Source: Aurantiochytrium sp. KH105 (Eukaryota; Sar; Bigyra; Thraustochytrida; Thraustochytriidae). From it: a stretch of DNA of 64,000 bases. How positions within the stretch are numbered: position 1 is the stretch's first letter; each line of letters opens with the position of its first letter. The stretch is from assembly GCA_003116975.1 (NCBI GenBank), contig BGKB01000025.1, positions 186,001-250,000 on the forward strand. The letters run 5' to 3'. Shown piece after piece: positions 53,389-63,619 of this stretch. The notes under the pieces are model-generated. The model was not told the origin of the DNA. It searched no databases and worked only from the letters and a program-made list of their open reading frames with translations. The position numbers and the translations under genes were made by a program.

Positions 53389-55557
53389 CTATTTGGCGGA
53401 CTTGAGACGCTGGATCCAATGCTCCGCAAGAGTGGTCTTGGAGGCCACAAGATCTTCGAGAAGCTGGGCAGGCTGAAAATGCCAATGCGGGAGCTCCGGG
53501 TTGGCATCGTGGATCCGCAAAAGACCGTCTCGCACGGTGTCGAGACCGACGAGGTCAGCGTAAAACATGGGGCCACCACGGTAACGCGGGAAACCATAGC
53601 CTGCGTTGTAGAGTACGTCAATATCCGAAGGCCGCGAGGCAATATCCTCTTCGAGAATGCGAAAGCCCTCATTGATCATCGGGTAAAGGACGCGCTCAAG
53701 AATTTCCTGGTCCGAAATGTTCGATCGTTTGGGAATTCCAAAATTTTCGCGGTGCTCGTCGCAGAGCTTGTTGACCGCCTCGTCGTCCGAGGCAGAGCGG
53801 CCCTCGTACTTGTACCATCCCGCGCCAGTCTTCTGTCCCAGACGGCCCATGTCGCAGAGACCATCGGCCAGCTTCATCCACGTAGCACCGCGGGCGCCCT
53901 TGACATTTTCGGCAGTGTGCGGGTAGTACGACTCGGCCCGAATGCGCTGACCAATGTCGTTGCCAGCGAGATCGAGGACGGCGAGCGGGCCCATAGCCAT
54001 ACCGAACATTCCCGGCTGCGGGCCAAGAACGCGATCCACCTGCGAGGGCAGAGCTCCTTCCTCGACGAGGCCAATGGCCGCCTGGGTGTAAGGCTCAAAC
54101 ATGCGGTTGCCGATGAAACCAAAGCAATTGCCAGCCAGCATGGTCGTCTTTCCAATACGCTTGCCCATGTTCATAGCAGTCGCGATGGCCACTTCGCTCG
54201 AGGCGGAACCGCGGACGTTCTCAAGAGCCGGCATCACGTTGGCAGGACTGAAAAAGTGCATTCCCAAGAACATTTCCGGGCGGCCGGAGGCTTGTGCAAT
54301 CTCATCAATGTCCAGATACGACGTGTTCGAAGCGAGGAGTGCGAATTCTTTGCAGATCTTACCCAGCTGGCCAAAGATCTTCTTCTTGAGGTCAAGGTTC
54401 TCAAAGACGGCCTCAATCACCGCGTCGCACTCTGCAAGTGCCTTGTATTCAGGGTCTGTGGTACCTTCGATGAGCTCCATACGCGCCGCGACATCTGCTT
54501 CAGACATGCGCCCCGAGCGAAAGGCCGAGCTCTTCTTGTAAAGGCCTTCAATTGCGTCCTTGGCGCCCTGCAGGGCCTCCTCCGAAGTCTCGGAAAGTGT
54601 CACGCGAATGCCTTTATTGGCAAAGCACATGGCAATGCCACGGCCCATGGTTCCGCCGCCAATAACACCGACGTGCTTCACCTCGAGAGCCTTTTTGCTG
54701 TCGATGCCGGGAACCTTGTTGCAGGACCGCTCGGCGAAGAACATGTACTGCATGGCCTTGGACTGTGAGCCGTCCATGAGTTCCTGAAAAAGGCGGGCTT
54801 CCTCCTTGAGACCGGCGTCGAAGCGTGCGCTCTCTACGGCTGCACGCACGGCATCAACAATCTTCTGGGGTGCCTCCTGGCCGCGCGCGATTTTGGCGAA
54901 CTTGACGCGCGCGCTGGCGTAAACGTCGTCGTCCACAGGTTCGACGGTGCGCTCCGAGATGCGCGGCACGGGTTTCTTGTCAGAAACAGACTCGGCGAAC
55001 TTGATGGCGCCCGCCAAAAGATCGTCTGCTGTCTTGCCCTCGATAATTTCGTCGACGATCCCGAGCTTGTGCGCTGCCGACGCCCCAATGGGCTTGCCGG
55101 TTCCAATCATTTCGAGCGCCTGCTCGACACCGACAACGCGTGGAAGACGCTGAGTCCCACCAGCGCCGGGCAGGATTCCGAGGTGGACCTCGGGAAGTCC
55201 GACCTTGGCGCTCGAGAGCGCCACGCGGTAGTTGCACGAGAGCGCGGTCTCGAGGCCCCCACCGAGCGCATTGCCATGAATGGCGGCCACAACGGGGATG
55301 TCAGAGGCGTCGAGCTGCGCAAAGACCTGGTTCAGGTCTGGATCATCGTTCCAGGCGCCGCTGGCGAACTCCTTGATGTCGGCACCCGCGGGGAAGGTTG
55401 CACCCTCGCCCAGAATCACCACCGACTTGGCGCCATCTTGCTGCGCTTGCTTGAGCCCCTGCACGAGACCCTGGCGCACCGCGCGGCTCAACCCATTCAC
55501 GGGTGGGTTGCTCGCCGTCACAATCGCCACACCCTGCTTCAACGCGTACTTGGACAT
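53389..55557 (-). CDS. EHHADH: Enoyl-CoA hydratase/3-hydroxyacyl-CoA dehydrogenase (MFE-1 type)
   Basis: The product is 722 residues from the Met at 55557; an ATG at 55707 would add 50 Arg/Gly-rich residues. Two enzymes of beta-oxidation are fused. The N-terminal hydratase/isomerase has AGADIKEF and both catalytic Glu regions (GNALGGGLETALS, GLPEVHLGILPGAGGTQ). The C-terminal dehydrogenase has the NAD motif VIGGGTMGRGIAMCFANKG near residue 300, the catalytic His in GMHFFSPANVMPALE, and two C-terminal dehydrogenase repeats with GFPRYRGGPMFYAD. Order and length match peroxisomal MFE-1. The C-terminus reads RLKSAK, not a standard SKL-type peroxisomal signal, so location is open. The long 5' spacer is shared with SPAG1. 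Confidence 0.92.
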   Translation of the reverse strand: MSKYALKQGVAIVTASNPPVNGLSRAVRQGLVQGLKQAQQDGAKSVVILGEGATFPAGADIKEFASGAWNDDPDLNQVFAQLDASDIPVVAAIHGNALGGGLETALSCNYRVALSSAKVGLPEVHLGILPGAGGTQRLPRVVGVEQALEMIGTGKPIGASAAHKLGIVDEIIEGKTADDLLAGAIKFAESVSDKKPVPRISERTVEPVDDDVYASARVKFAKIARGQEAPQKIVDAVRAAVESARFDAGLKEEARLFQELMDGSQSKAMQYMFFAERSCNKVPGIDSKKALEVKHVGVIGGGTMGRGIAMCFANKGIRVTLSETSEEALQGAKDAIEGLYKKSSAFRSGRMSEADVAARMELIEGTTDPEYKALAECDAVIEAVFENLDLKKKIFGQLGKICKEFALLASNTSYLDIDEIAQASGRPEMFLGMHFFSPANVMPALENVRGSASSEVAIATAMNMGKRIGKTTMLAGNCFGFIGNRMFEPYTQAAIGLVEEGALPSQVDRVLGPQPGMFGMAMGPLAVLDLAGNDIGQRIRAESYYPHTAENVKGARGATWMKLADGLCDMGRLGQKTGAGWYKYEGRSASDDEAVNKLCDEHRENFGIPKRSNISDQEILERVLYPMINEGFRILEEDIASRPSDIDVLYNAGYGFPRYRGGPMFYADLVGLDTVRDGLLRIHDANPELPHWHFQPAQLLEDLVASKTTLAEHWIQRLKSAK

Positions 55558-56487
55558 GTTCTCCGCAACGTGCGTGCGTCCCGACGTCGAGGCAGCTCCT
55601 GCTGCGCCGCTCCCTTCTTGCTGCTCTCCTCCGCTGCCTGCTGCTCGCCGTCGCCGCCGTCTCGAGCCAAGATCCCGTGTAATGGAGTTTGCAATCTGCT
55701 GCTGCAACTCAACACGACTTGACTCTGTGCGTCAGTCAGTACTGCCGCGCTATCGTACCAGGTGCGCTCTTCTTGTCAGTCCGCTCAGCCCGCATATACG
55801 TACGTACCAGGCGCATCACTGACCAAGCTCAGATCGACCTCAGCTATAGTTATGAGTCGCACTACCCGGGCGGCCGCAAGACGGGCCCTCGTCGTGCGCA
55901 TCGCATCGCATCGCATCGCTTACCGCATCACATTGCAGCGCGTCGCATCGCGGTGTTGGTTTGCTTTTGCCTGTTTTTGCACATGCTCCCCGCGAAAAAG
56001 CACATCCTCCCCGCGAGCACAGCAGAGCTGAGCAAGAGGGAAAATGGCCGCCAGCAAGTCCCTTCCGAAGCATCTTCAAGGCGCGCGCGAGCTTCTCCAT
56101 CTTGGTTTGTGAGACTCAGAAAAAGGGACGCTGGCGCCACTCCCGTATACACCATCCATCGATCGGCCCTGGCCCTTGTGAAGTGGCCCAATTGCTCTGC
56201 TGGCCGAGCGGAAAGCGGGCTAACGCACATACGCGAGCTGGGCCGCGGCGCGCCTGCTTTTTCTTAGCACAGCGGGGCGAGCTAGCGGTCTGCGTCAACG
56301 GCCGGAAGACGGGACCCTTGGCTTGCTTGCCTTGGACGGAGGAAGGGCTTCGCGAGTGTTCCAGAGCCCTCTCGCCAGCGCACGCAGACACGGAAAGCCG
56401 AGCCAGGAAAGCAGGTGGTCAGACCTCCGTCAGTTCGCGGGAGCCGACGAGACTGGCGGAGAAACGGACGGGAGAAGGAGCAGGACG
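55558..56487. promoter_or_regulatory. Divergent region between the beta-oxidation gene and SPAG1
   Basis: About 930 bp between start codons (shorter if upstream ATGs are used). GCATC repeats occur at 55897-55918. The frames through this region translate to Arg/Ala/Ser-rich sequence only. Promoters for both genes are expected. Confidence 0.5.
55897..55918. repeat. (GCATC)n short tandem repeat
   Basis: Four GCATC units, intergenic. Confidence 0.8.
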
Positions 56488-57870
56488 ATGATGCAAGCCC
56501 TCGCGCAGTCCGCTGGCAAGAGCGCGAAAAACGCGCAAGAGCCCGAAGAGGCGCTCCCGGACGTTCCCGTGGAGCACCTGGACTACGGGTATATTGAAAA
56601 GTGCAAAGATGCTGACGAATTGCGCGACATCCTGCGCGTCCTGCAGTCGGGCAAGGAAGGGCGTTGGTACGAGCTGGAAAGAGCCTGTGAAAAGAAGATG
56701 GTCGAGTGCATGCCCGCCAAAGAGCGCACTCTCTACGTGGCACAGCACACGGAGCCCTCGGATCAGGACAAGCAACGGGCTGCGTCAGACCTCACTTCCT
56801 TTCTAGAGTCCATCGCACAGCGCGACGCCTCTCTCCGGGGAGAAAACGACGACGCCCGCTCGCCGACGTCGCGCGTTGAAACCGAAAATGGGCCTGAAGC
56901 AATCTTCGATGTCGCAAACGAAAGCTCCACTAGGCCTGCACCGCACAAAGAGCGCTCTCTCCCTCCTGTGCGAGGAACGAGCGGCGCCGAAGTCGAGGCG
57001 AAAAGCGCCCCGCAAACGATGATCTCGCACCGCACCCCAGATGAAGTCAAGGAGGAGGAGCGCCGTCGCCAGGAACGCATCTCGGGCTACGACTTTCGCG
57101 CCTGGGATAAGTACGATGTCGAGAATGAGCTCAAGCGTATCGACGAAGAAGACCAGGCTGAAGCCGCGCGCAAGGCGGAGACGATTGCAGCAAGGCAAGC
57201 AGCCATCGACGAACGGCAAAAGCGCGCGGAGCGCAGCCGTGCGCAACTGGGATTGCCAGAGAATCTCGAAGACATGTCGGCCGACCAGCGCACTTTTCAC
57301 GCGGATCGCGAGCGCGAAAAGGGCAACGAATGTTTCCGTGCCCTCGAGTTCGAGGCGTCTCTACGCCACTATTCCCGGTGCGTGCTTCTCATGCCTCCAC
57401 ACCATACTGACGCGCGTCCCTTTGCCAACCGAGCCATGGCACTTCTCAAACTCGAACGTTGGGCAGAGGCAGAGCGCGACTGCGACGCGGCGCTGGAAAT
57501 TGACGCGAGTTTCACCAAGGCCTATATTCGCCGCGGCATGGCGCGTCATCGCCGCGGCAAATACCTCGACGCCATCGACGACTTTGAAGAGGCCCTCCAG
57601 CATGAACCGCGCAACACCAAGCTGAACGGTCTTCTCGCTGAGTCCCGCAAAATGTACAACAAAGTTGGTGGCATCGGCGCCGAGCGTCCCGGTGCGCCGG
57701 CTCGAGATGGCGAGGGTGGCAATAAAAAGCCCGAGACCTTCAAGAAACTGATGATCATGGAGGACTCGGATTCGGAAGACTCGGACTCGGAAGACGACGA
57801 GAGCGAGGCCAAGATCGGCGTTGAGGCCAACGCCAAGGTCAGTGATGGCCTCAAATCCCAAGAGGGCGAG

Positions 57871-57913
<43 letters not shown>

Positions 57914-59445
57914 GCGAGTTAAGCCCCCAAGAGAGTGTAAAAGGGCCCGGGGCGTCCGAAAGCGAGCCCCCGTCCCCAGAAGAGGAGTACGTGCTCATTG
58001 ACACCGCCGCCCAGATCGACGATTGGGTCGAGGCGAAACGACGTGGTGCGGAAATGTTTGCCAAGAAGGATTTTCGCAACGCGCTCGCATGGTTTTCACG
58101 CGCGTGCGAAATCCTTCGTGCGCCTGTTCAAGAAGGGAATGTGACGTCGCGCGCGTCTTCCCCGCAAGATCTCTGTAACTGTCTTGGCAACATGGCTGTC
58201 TGCAACAAGGAGCTCGCACGCTGGAACGAAGTTGTTCAGATTTGCGACGGCATTCTTGAGCTCCAAAAGGACAATATTAAGGCACTCTTTCGCCGTGGCG
58301 TTGCCCTTGAGGAACTTGGGCGCTTCGAGGACGCCTTGCAAGACATGTGTCAGGTTCTTCGACTCGAACCAGAGCGCGCCGAGGCCGGCGATCGCATTGC
58401 AGCCCTTATGGCAAAGCTCAACAGCGCAAGCGCAAGCACGAAATCGTCCCCTCCTGTTCCTCCTGCCACTCCTGCCGCGCCGTCTTCGATTGACGTGAAC
58501 ACCACAGCACAGTCTTTGCCATCTGCAACAGCAAAAGCAGCACCAGCATCATCCGTCAAAGCCACTTCTGACCCAGCAAAAGTGCCAGTGGAACCCCCTG
58601 TGTTGAGCGCCGAAGAGACTCTCGAGCAGATCAAGGCCAAAGGGAATGATCTCTTCAAAACGAGTGACTTGGAGGGCGCCCTTCGCAAATACCAACAATG
58701 CCTTGACCTGGATGGAACTAATGTTTCTGTTCTCGCCAACATTGCCATGGTTTGCTTGCAGCAAGAAGAGTATCAGCAAGCAGCAGATGCCGCTACAAAG
58801 GCTCTCAACCGCGCCAGCAAGAGCGACAAAATTTATGCCAAGCTTCTCTACCGACGCGCTCTGGCCAAAAAGGCGTTGCATAATCTCGAGGGTGCGCTGA
58901 CAGATCTGCAAGGAATTCTTGAGACTGAACCCCGTAACAGCCGGGTTCAGGCGGAGATAAGCCAGGTGCAAAAGTTGCAGCGCGTGGAAACCGAAAAGAA
59001 GCGTATCGAAGAGCGCCGTGCAAAGCAGGCCGAAGCCGAGGAGCTGGCCAAACGCGCGCATGCTCGCGCTGCGGCCAAGACCTCTGCTAAAGGAAGACCT
59101 GCCTTTTCCGTGCCTGCGTCTGGCTACGAGTTCCAACGTGTATGGCGCTCGTTGACAGCAAGCGAGCGCGCCGCTTACCTGGCTGCAATTCCTTCGACTC
59201 AATTTGCCAAGATTTTTCGCGTCGAACTCGAAGACGACACGCTGATGGATATGGTGAGCGCCATTGATCTCGAGCTCATCCCGAAGGAGATGGATGTTGC
59301 TCAGAACATTCTGCGAGCGCTCGCAACTATTCCCCGATTTGCAACTACGATCAAGTTCCTGTCCAAGTCGCAGCGTGCAGTTGTTCAGGCTACAGTAAAC
59401 AAGGCGGAGGATCCTTCCATCGCAAAGCTCTTCTTTCCCGAATAG
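56488..59445 (+). CDS. SPAG1: SPAG1-like TPR co-chaperone for dynein arm assembly
   Basis: The product is 985 residues from the ATG at 56488; the frame is open back to 56323. Animal SPAG1 (DNAAF13) works with HSP90/R2TP to preassemble axonemal dynein arms in the cytoplasm. The N-terminal signature VEHLDYGYIEKCKDADELRD (human IEHLDFKYIEKCSDVKHLEK) continues with VLQSGKEGRWYELERACEK. The block YDFRAWDKYDVENELKRIDEE also matches human. Three TPR units follow, beginning near residues 270 (EKGNECFRALEFEASL), 513 and 711 (KAKGNDLFKTSDLEGALRKY). A poly-Gln tract lies at about 463-475. The C-terminal RPAP3-type domain starts near 879 (YEFQRVWRSLTASERAAYL). Architecture and order equal human SPAG1 (926 residues). 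It indicates a flagellated life stage. Confidence 0.93.
57876..57912 (+). repeat. CAG/poly-Gln tract in SPAG1
   Basis: About twelve CAG codons in frame, in the acidic linker between the first and second TPR units of SPAG1. Confidence 0.95.
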
Positions 59446-59938
59446 ATTGGTCGTTATTACGGTAAGGCTCGAACCTTGATCTCTGTCAAAGATTTCTTCT
59501 CGCTGCTGCTTGTTTGGTCGTACAAATATCGAGCATGTGCATGCCTGTGGCTTTCTGAGGAATGTTATCCCTCTATAAAGTATTCAAGTTCCCCTTTTTC
59601 TTTTGAGTTACTGGCATCGTCATTTCCGAGAACGCTCCTGGTATGTATTGGCTGCAATGTTCGCTGATGGGTATTACTTTTACTTCGACTTGCGCGTTGC
59701 ATCTAGGCCTACTTGACACTCTCGTCTCGTTCATTTTCAGAGACGTGGTTCATGACCGACACTTGCCAGCTTCTTGACAAGTCAAGATCATTCCCTTCGG
59801 GAAAAGTCAGCAGACCCCGGGTTCACCCCATCAGCACAGCACACACATGGCAATCTTTTCAAAAAGTAGTGGTATGATAATCTTGTAGAATTTTGATGTT
59901 TGTTAATTGTGTCTATGTGTGAAGGAGTTTGACATATC
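59446..59938. other. Convergent spacer between SPAG1 and importin-5
   Basis: About 490 bp, AT-rich, with no gene found. It should hold both polyadenylation regions. Confidence 0.6.
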
Positions 59939-62900
59939 TCATGAGGGTGGCACCGGTGCCTGGCCAGGCGCAGGGCCGCCAAGGTTAGTGTGAACCCAGG
60001 CCCTCGTCTCGTTCGAGACAATAGCCGTTTCCTCGTCAAAAGCACCAGTCTTTGTGCTGAGGCCGGTATCGTTGCTGCAAGCTTCGATCAAGATCTGGCG
60101 AATGCGGTCCGCATGTGGCATAAAGGTGGCGTTCTGCGTCGCGAGAGCGCGGTAGAGGCGATAATGCACAATTCGCGACTCGAGGGCATCCGAGGTGCAC
60201 GGAGGGTACGTAAGGAACTTGGCCGTGATGCTCGTGGCGTTCTTAAAGATGATGCACTTGAGAAGCGCCGAGATCGCATTGTCAGTGGCACTAGCGCCGA
60301 AACCGGTGCGAGCGCCTTGGGCCTCGATCGCCTTAACAAGAGCCTGCACGATTTGTTCCATGTACGGGTCGACGTAGGTACCACCGTGCTGAACACAAAC
60401 ACCGAGACCAAAGAGAGAGGCCTGGCGGAGACCATTGTTGGCGGCGTCCGCGTGCCGAAGCAAGTGCGGCATGGCCTTGTTCACGAGCTCAGCAGCCCGC
60501 GGCCCACCGTACTCGATCACGTCGTCGAGAAAGAAGAGCCCAACCGCCTTGAGCGACGGTGTCACGCCGGAAGCAGGGTCCTTGCTAAGGGGGGCATCGA
60601 GCAGGCGATCCGCAATAGGGAGAACATGCTTCGCAAAGGGCTCCAGCGCAGCCTCGCCGTGAGCCTTGACCAGAAGACCCACACTTTCCGCGAGAGAGTC
60701 CATCACTTCGTGGTTATGCGAATCCTTCCACCAAGGCTTGCCACGAGGGCGATCGCACGAGCTCCGCATGAGGGACACGAGGGTCGCGATAGTGTTTTCG
60801 AGCTGGTCTTGCGGAACGCCAAAGATAGGCATGTAGCGCTCGCGCGAGTAGCTGTCATTGCACATACGGTCAATGTTGGAGTCCGTGAGCCCGCCGCTCT
60901 CAAACCCAGCGCGGAGGATCTCGGTAATCTGGTTTGCAGTAGCGGTGAGCAGGAGCGAGCTTTGATCCTCATCCTCATCCATTTCCTTGCCCATGGCCTG
61001 TTCCTCCTGGCGCTGCTCGTCCTCGTTAGCAGCCTCGAGGAAGCCGTCCACAAGGTTGTTCACGCACGATTCGAGAGACTTTTGGAACAGCGTTTGCGAG
61101 AATTCGCGACGCGCGGCGTTCACCTCGGTGCCCGGCTGGTTGAGCCACTTGCCCACAGCCGTCACGAGGCAGCCAATGCCGTAGACAGCGTAAAGCTGAA
61201 AGTCGGGCGAAGTCACGCCGCCGTTGAGGAGCTCGATAAAGAGCGTGGCAATTTCGCCGGCCCAAGGCATGAGTTTAAGACCGAGGTCCGCCACGAGCGT
61301 GTGGATCAGCTCGGTGACGCGGAGACGGTCCTTGAAGAGAAAAGTATTAATGCAGAGAACACCCTCCTCGGTCATAACGTACTGCTTGCTGTGGTCAGGA
61401 TCCTCGTCCTCGTCGTCGTCTTCCTCCTGAAGCTTTTCGAGCTCAGCATCGTCGACCTCATGGTAATGGGACTTGTTGGCCCACTCAATGAAGCGAGGCA
61501 TAATCTTTCCGAGCACAGCCTCGTCGACCGAGTCGCCCATGCAGACGCAAATGTTGGTGGCAAGGCTTGCCACCTGAGCGTTGCGGTCCGTGTCGCCCTT
61601 TGCCCACTCCGAGTCCATGTAGCGGAGGACAAACTCCATCAGCGCGCCGGCGTCCGGCATGAATTTGGAGGCACCAACAGCCATGCCCATCAGAGAAAGA
61701 CTCTCCATGATGAGACCCAGCAGGTGGCTCTGCTTCTCATTCCAGGTCGAGCGCTCGGTTGAAACCTTGCCCGCACCATGGTTTGCCATGTGTTGCTTGG
61801 ACTCGGCCACGGCCTGCTCTTGGTGCGAGTAGAGCTCCTTGACGAGAGGCATAAAGGTATCGTAAAAGGGGGTGAAGTCCTCGCCGAGGGACTTGGCCAC
61901 GACGCCAACGGCCTGGACGCAAGAGCCCGTGACGTCGGCCACATCGACGGCACCGTCGACAAGAGCAAACCCATGCTGGGCGGTCTGCTGCTGCTGCAAC
62001 GCCGAGGAGGCCTTGATAAGGCCAATCAGGCGCTCCAAAATCGGCTGCGTGAAGTTGCCGAGAAGTTCAGCACCCTTACCATCCTCGAAACCTGAGCAAA
62101 AGTAGGCGACAGCCAGAGCGCCCTTGCTCGCAAAGGCCCACTGCGCGGGCGACTTGCTCTGGGGCGGCTCGAGGGTCTTGGTGATGCACTCAAGGAGCAT
62201 GGGACCAAAGAGCGTTTGCACATTCGGGCGCTCGTTGTTGCCGCTCGAGTCAAAGCCGGTCTCGTCAGAGTCCTCATCCTCGTCGTAAAGCGTGCTGGCG
62301 TCAGAGTACACAAAGAGCAGGGTGCTGAGCGTGTCGAGCGCCACGTGGCGCACACGCATTTTCGTGTTCGGGTTGTTGACAAAGGGCACAAGGCGTTCGA
62401 GAACAGACTGCAGGTTCTCGTAGAGCAACTTGCCCGAAGTATAGGCCAACGAGTTGAGCGCGCTGATGCCGGCACGCTCGCGGCGCCAGTCGCCCGAGGC
62501 AGCAAGAAGCTGATGGATCATAGGGAAGAGCAGGGGCACGGTAAGGTCCTCGCCAATGTTCTCGATCAGGAGATAGAGGGCGCGGAAACCATGGTCGTAC
62601 AGGGTGTCTTCCGTGGCGGCGCCCTCGACCTTGGCAAAGTCGTCCTCGTCCTCGTCCTCGTCGACACTAAGCGTGAGGCGGATGCAGCTCTCGAGCAGGC
62701 TCTTGATGAGCTCCTGATTGGCCTTAATGGCAAGAGGAAGCTCCATGGCGATCTGCACACACACCTCGAGGCTCTGCTTTTGCACGTCCTCCGAGCCGTT
62801 GTTGGCAGCGGCGGCACCGAGCTCGAGCATGGTCTTAACGAGAGGCTCAGCCACGTTGCTCTTGTGAACGAGACGAGGCTGGTTCTGAATCATCTCAATG

Positions 62901-63619
62901 ACGGACTCGCACCACTTGAGCAAGAGTTCCTCATTATTGCCCACAGCGGTGACAACATTGAGCGCCGCAGGCACGATGGCATGGAACTCGGAAGCATCGT
63001 CCTCGTCGAGAAAGGTGAGCAGACACGCACCCGCCGAGACGGCCGCGATGCGCACCTGGATACTGTCATTGGGTGGTGACGTCATGAGTTTAGTCAGGAG
63101 ATCGCGCAATTCAAAGGGGGTGCTGCCCACCTCGACCTTGGGAGGAACAGTCTTCATGAGTTCTTCGATCGTGACGACTGCCACATGCGCCGTTGCGCCA
63201 CCTTCGTCGGAGCTCGAGCACATTTGCGCAAGGTTACCGAGCAGCGTGGGCCAATGATCATTGCCATTTGGGTCAAAGGACATGCGTGCGACCTGGGCCA
63301 CAATCTGACTGACTTGGCGCTTGGTCTTGGGCGTGGGTGCGGACTGCAGCCTGCCGAGGAGCACGCTACGAAGGTTCTCCTTTTCGTCGTTGCTCAAGGT
63401 CTTCCACCACTTCTCTCCGGTCTTTTTCCGAGTAAGTTGGCCGCGGAAGAGCACGGCGCCGAACTGGCAGATGGCCGCGTCTGGGCTAACGAGCACAAGC
63501 TGCAGGAGATTGTTCATGGTCGACCTGACATCGCTCGCCAACGCCTGCACGAACTGCTTCTCGGCGGCATCGCGCTCCGCGTTGTTGTTCGACTGCAGGC
63601 TCCGCAGCAGACCCTCCAT
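59939..63619 (-). CDS. IPO5: Importin-5/Kap121-type nuclear import receptor
   Basis: The product is 1,226 residues, a little longer than human IPO5 (about 1,100). It is built of HEAT repeats throughout. The N-terminus MEGLLRSLQSNNNAERDAAE begins the Ran-binding importin-beta N-terminal region, and ICQFGAVLFRGQLTRK fits the family (human MAAVLLRRLL). Middle blocks FTPFYDTFMPLVKEL and GLIMESLSLMGMAVGASKFM match IPO5 (KFVPYYDLFMPSLK; ISLIGLAVGKEKFM). The C-terminal LFFLDDVIEYGGPRAAELVN and RQASLFGLGVCVQHGG match IPO5 CIFDDVIEHCSP and AAYGLGVMAQYGG. It imports cargo such as ribosomal proteins into the nucleus and releases it on RanGTP. Acidic insertions (EDEDEDD) occur near 320 and 735. One uninterrupted frame. 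Confidence 0.93.
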   Translation of the reverse strand: MEGLLRSLQSNNNAERDAAEKQFVQALASDVRSTMNNLLQLVLVSPDAAICQFGAVLFRGQLTRKKTGEKWWKTLSNDEKENLRSVLLGRLQSAPTPKTKRQVSQIVAQVARMSFDPNGNDHWPTLLGNLAQMCSSSDEGGATAHVAVVTIEELMKTVPPKVEVGSTPFELRDLLTKLMTSPPNDSIQVRIAAVSAGACLLTFLDEDDASEFHAIVPAALNVVTAVGNNEELLLKWCESVIEMIQNQPRLVHKSNVAEPLVKTMLELGAAAANNGSEDVQKQSLEVCVQIAMELPLAIKANQELIKSLLESCIRLTLSVDEDEDEDDFAKVEGAATEDTLYDHGFRALYLLIENIGEDLTVPLLFPMIHQLLAASGDWRRERAGISALNSLAYTSGKLLYENLQSVLERLVPFVNNPNTKMRVRHVALDTLSTLLFVYSDASTLYDEDEDSDETGFDSSGNNERPNVQTLFGPMLLECITKTLEPPQSKSPAQWAFASKGALAVAYFCSGFEDGKGAELLGNFTQPILERLIGLIKASSALQQQQTAQHGFALVDGAVDVADVTGSCVQAVGVVAKSLGEDFTPFYDTFMPLVKELYSHQEQAVAESKQHMANHGAGKVSTERSTWNEKQSHLLGLIMESLSLMGMAVGASKFMPDAGALMEFVLRYMDSEWAKGDTDRNAQVASLATNICVCMGDSVDEAVLGKIMPRFIEWANKSHYHEVDDAELEKLQEEDDDEDEDPDHSKQYVMTEEGVLCINTFLFKDRLRVTELIHTLVADLGLKLMPWAGEIATLFIELLNGGVTSPDFQLYAVYGIGCLVTAVGKWLNQPGTEVNAARREFSQTLFQKSLESCVNNLVDGFLEAANEDEQRQEEQAMGKEMDEDEDQSSLLLTATANQITEILRAGFESGGLTDSNIDRMCNDSYSRERYMPIFGVPQDQLENTIATLVSLMRSSCDRPRGKPWWKDSHNHEVMDSLAESVGLLVKAHGEAALEPFAKHVLPIADRLLDAPLSKDPASGVTPSLKAVGLFFLDDVIEYGGPRAAELVNKAMPHLLRHADAANNGLRQASLFGLGVCVQHGGTYVDPYMEQIVQALVKAIEAQGARTGFGASATDNAISALLKCIIFKNATSITAKFLTYPPCTSDALESRIVHYRLYRALATQNATFMPHADRIRQILIEACSNDTGLSTKTGAFDEETAIVSNETRAWVHTNLGGPAPGQAPVPPS

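Noticed and set aside
23421-59710. Scattered TAGGCCTA/AGGCCT palindromes in intergenic DNA (about 23421, 24286, 38578, 38889, 41957, 59705)
   Set aside because: The number is not clearly above what base composition would give; no fixed position relative to genes. A genome-wide count would decide.
59990-61762. 590-codon open frame on the plus strand opposite importin-5
   Set aside because: It is a mirror of the strongly GC3-biased importin-5 gene; the translation is Arg/Leu/Val/His-rich with no domain.
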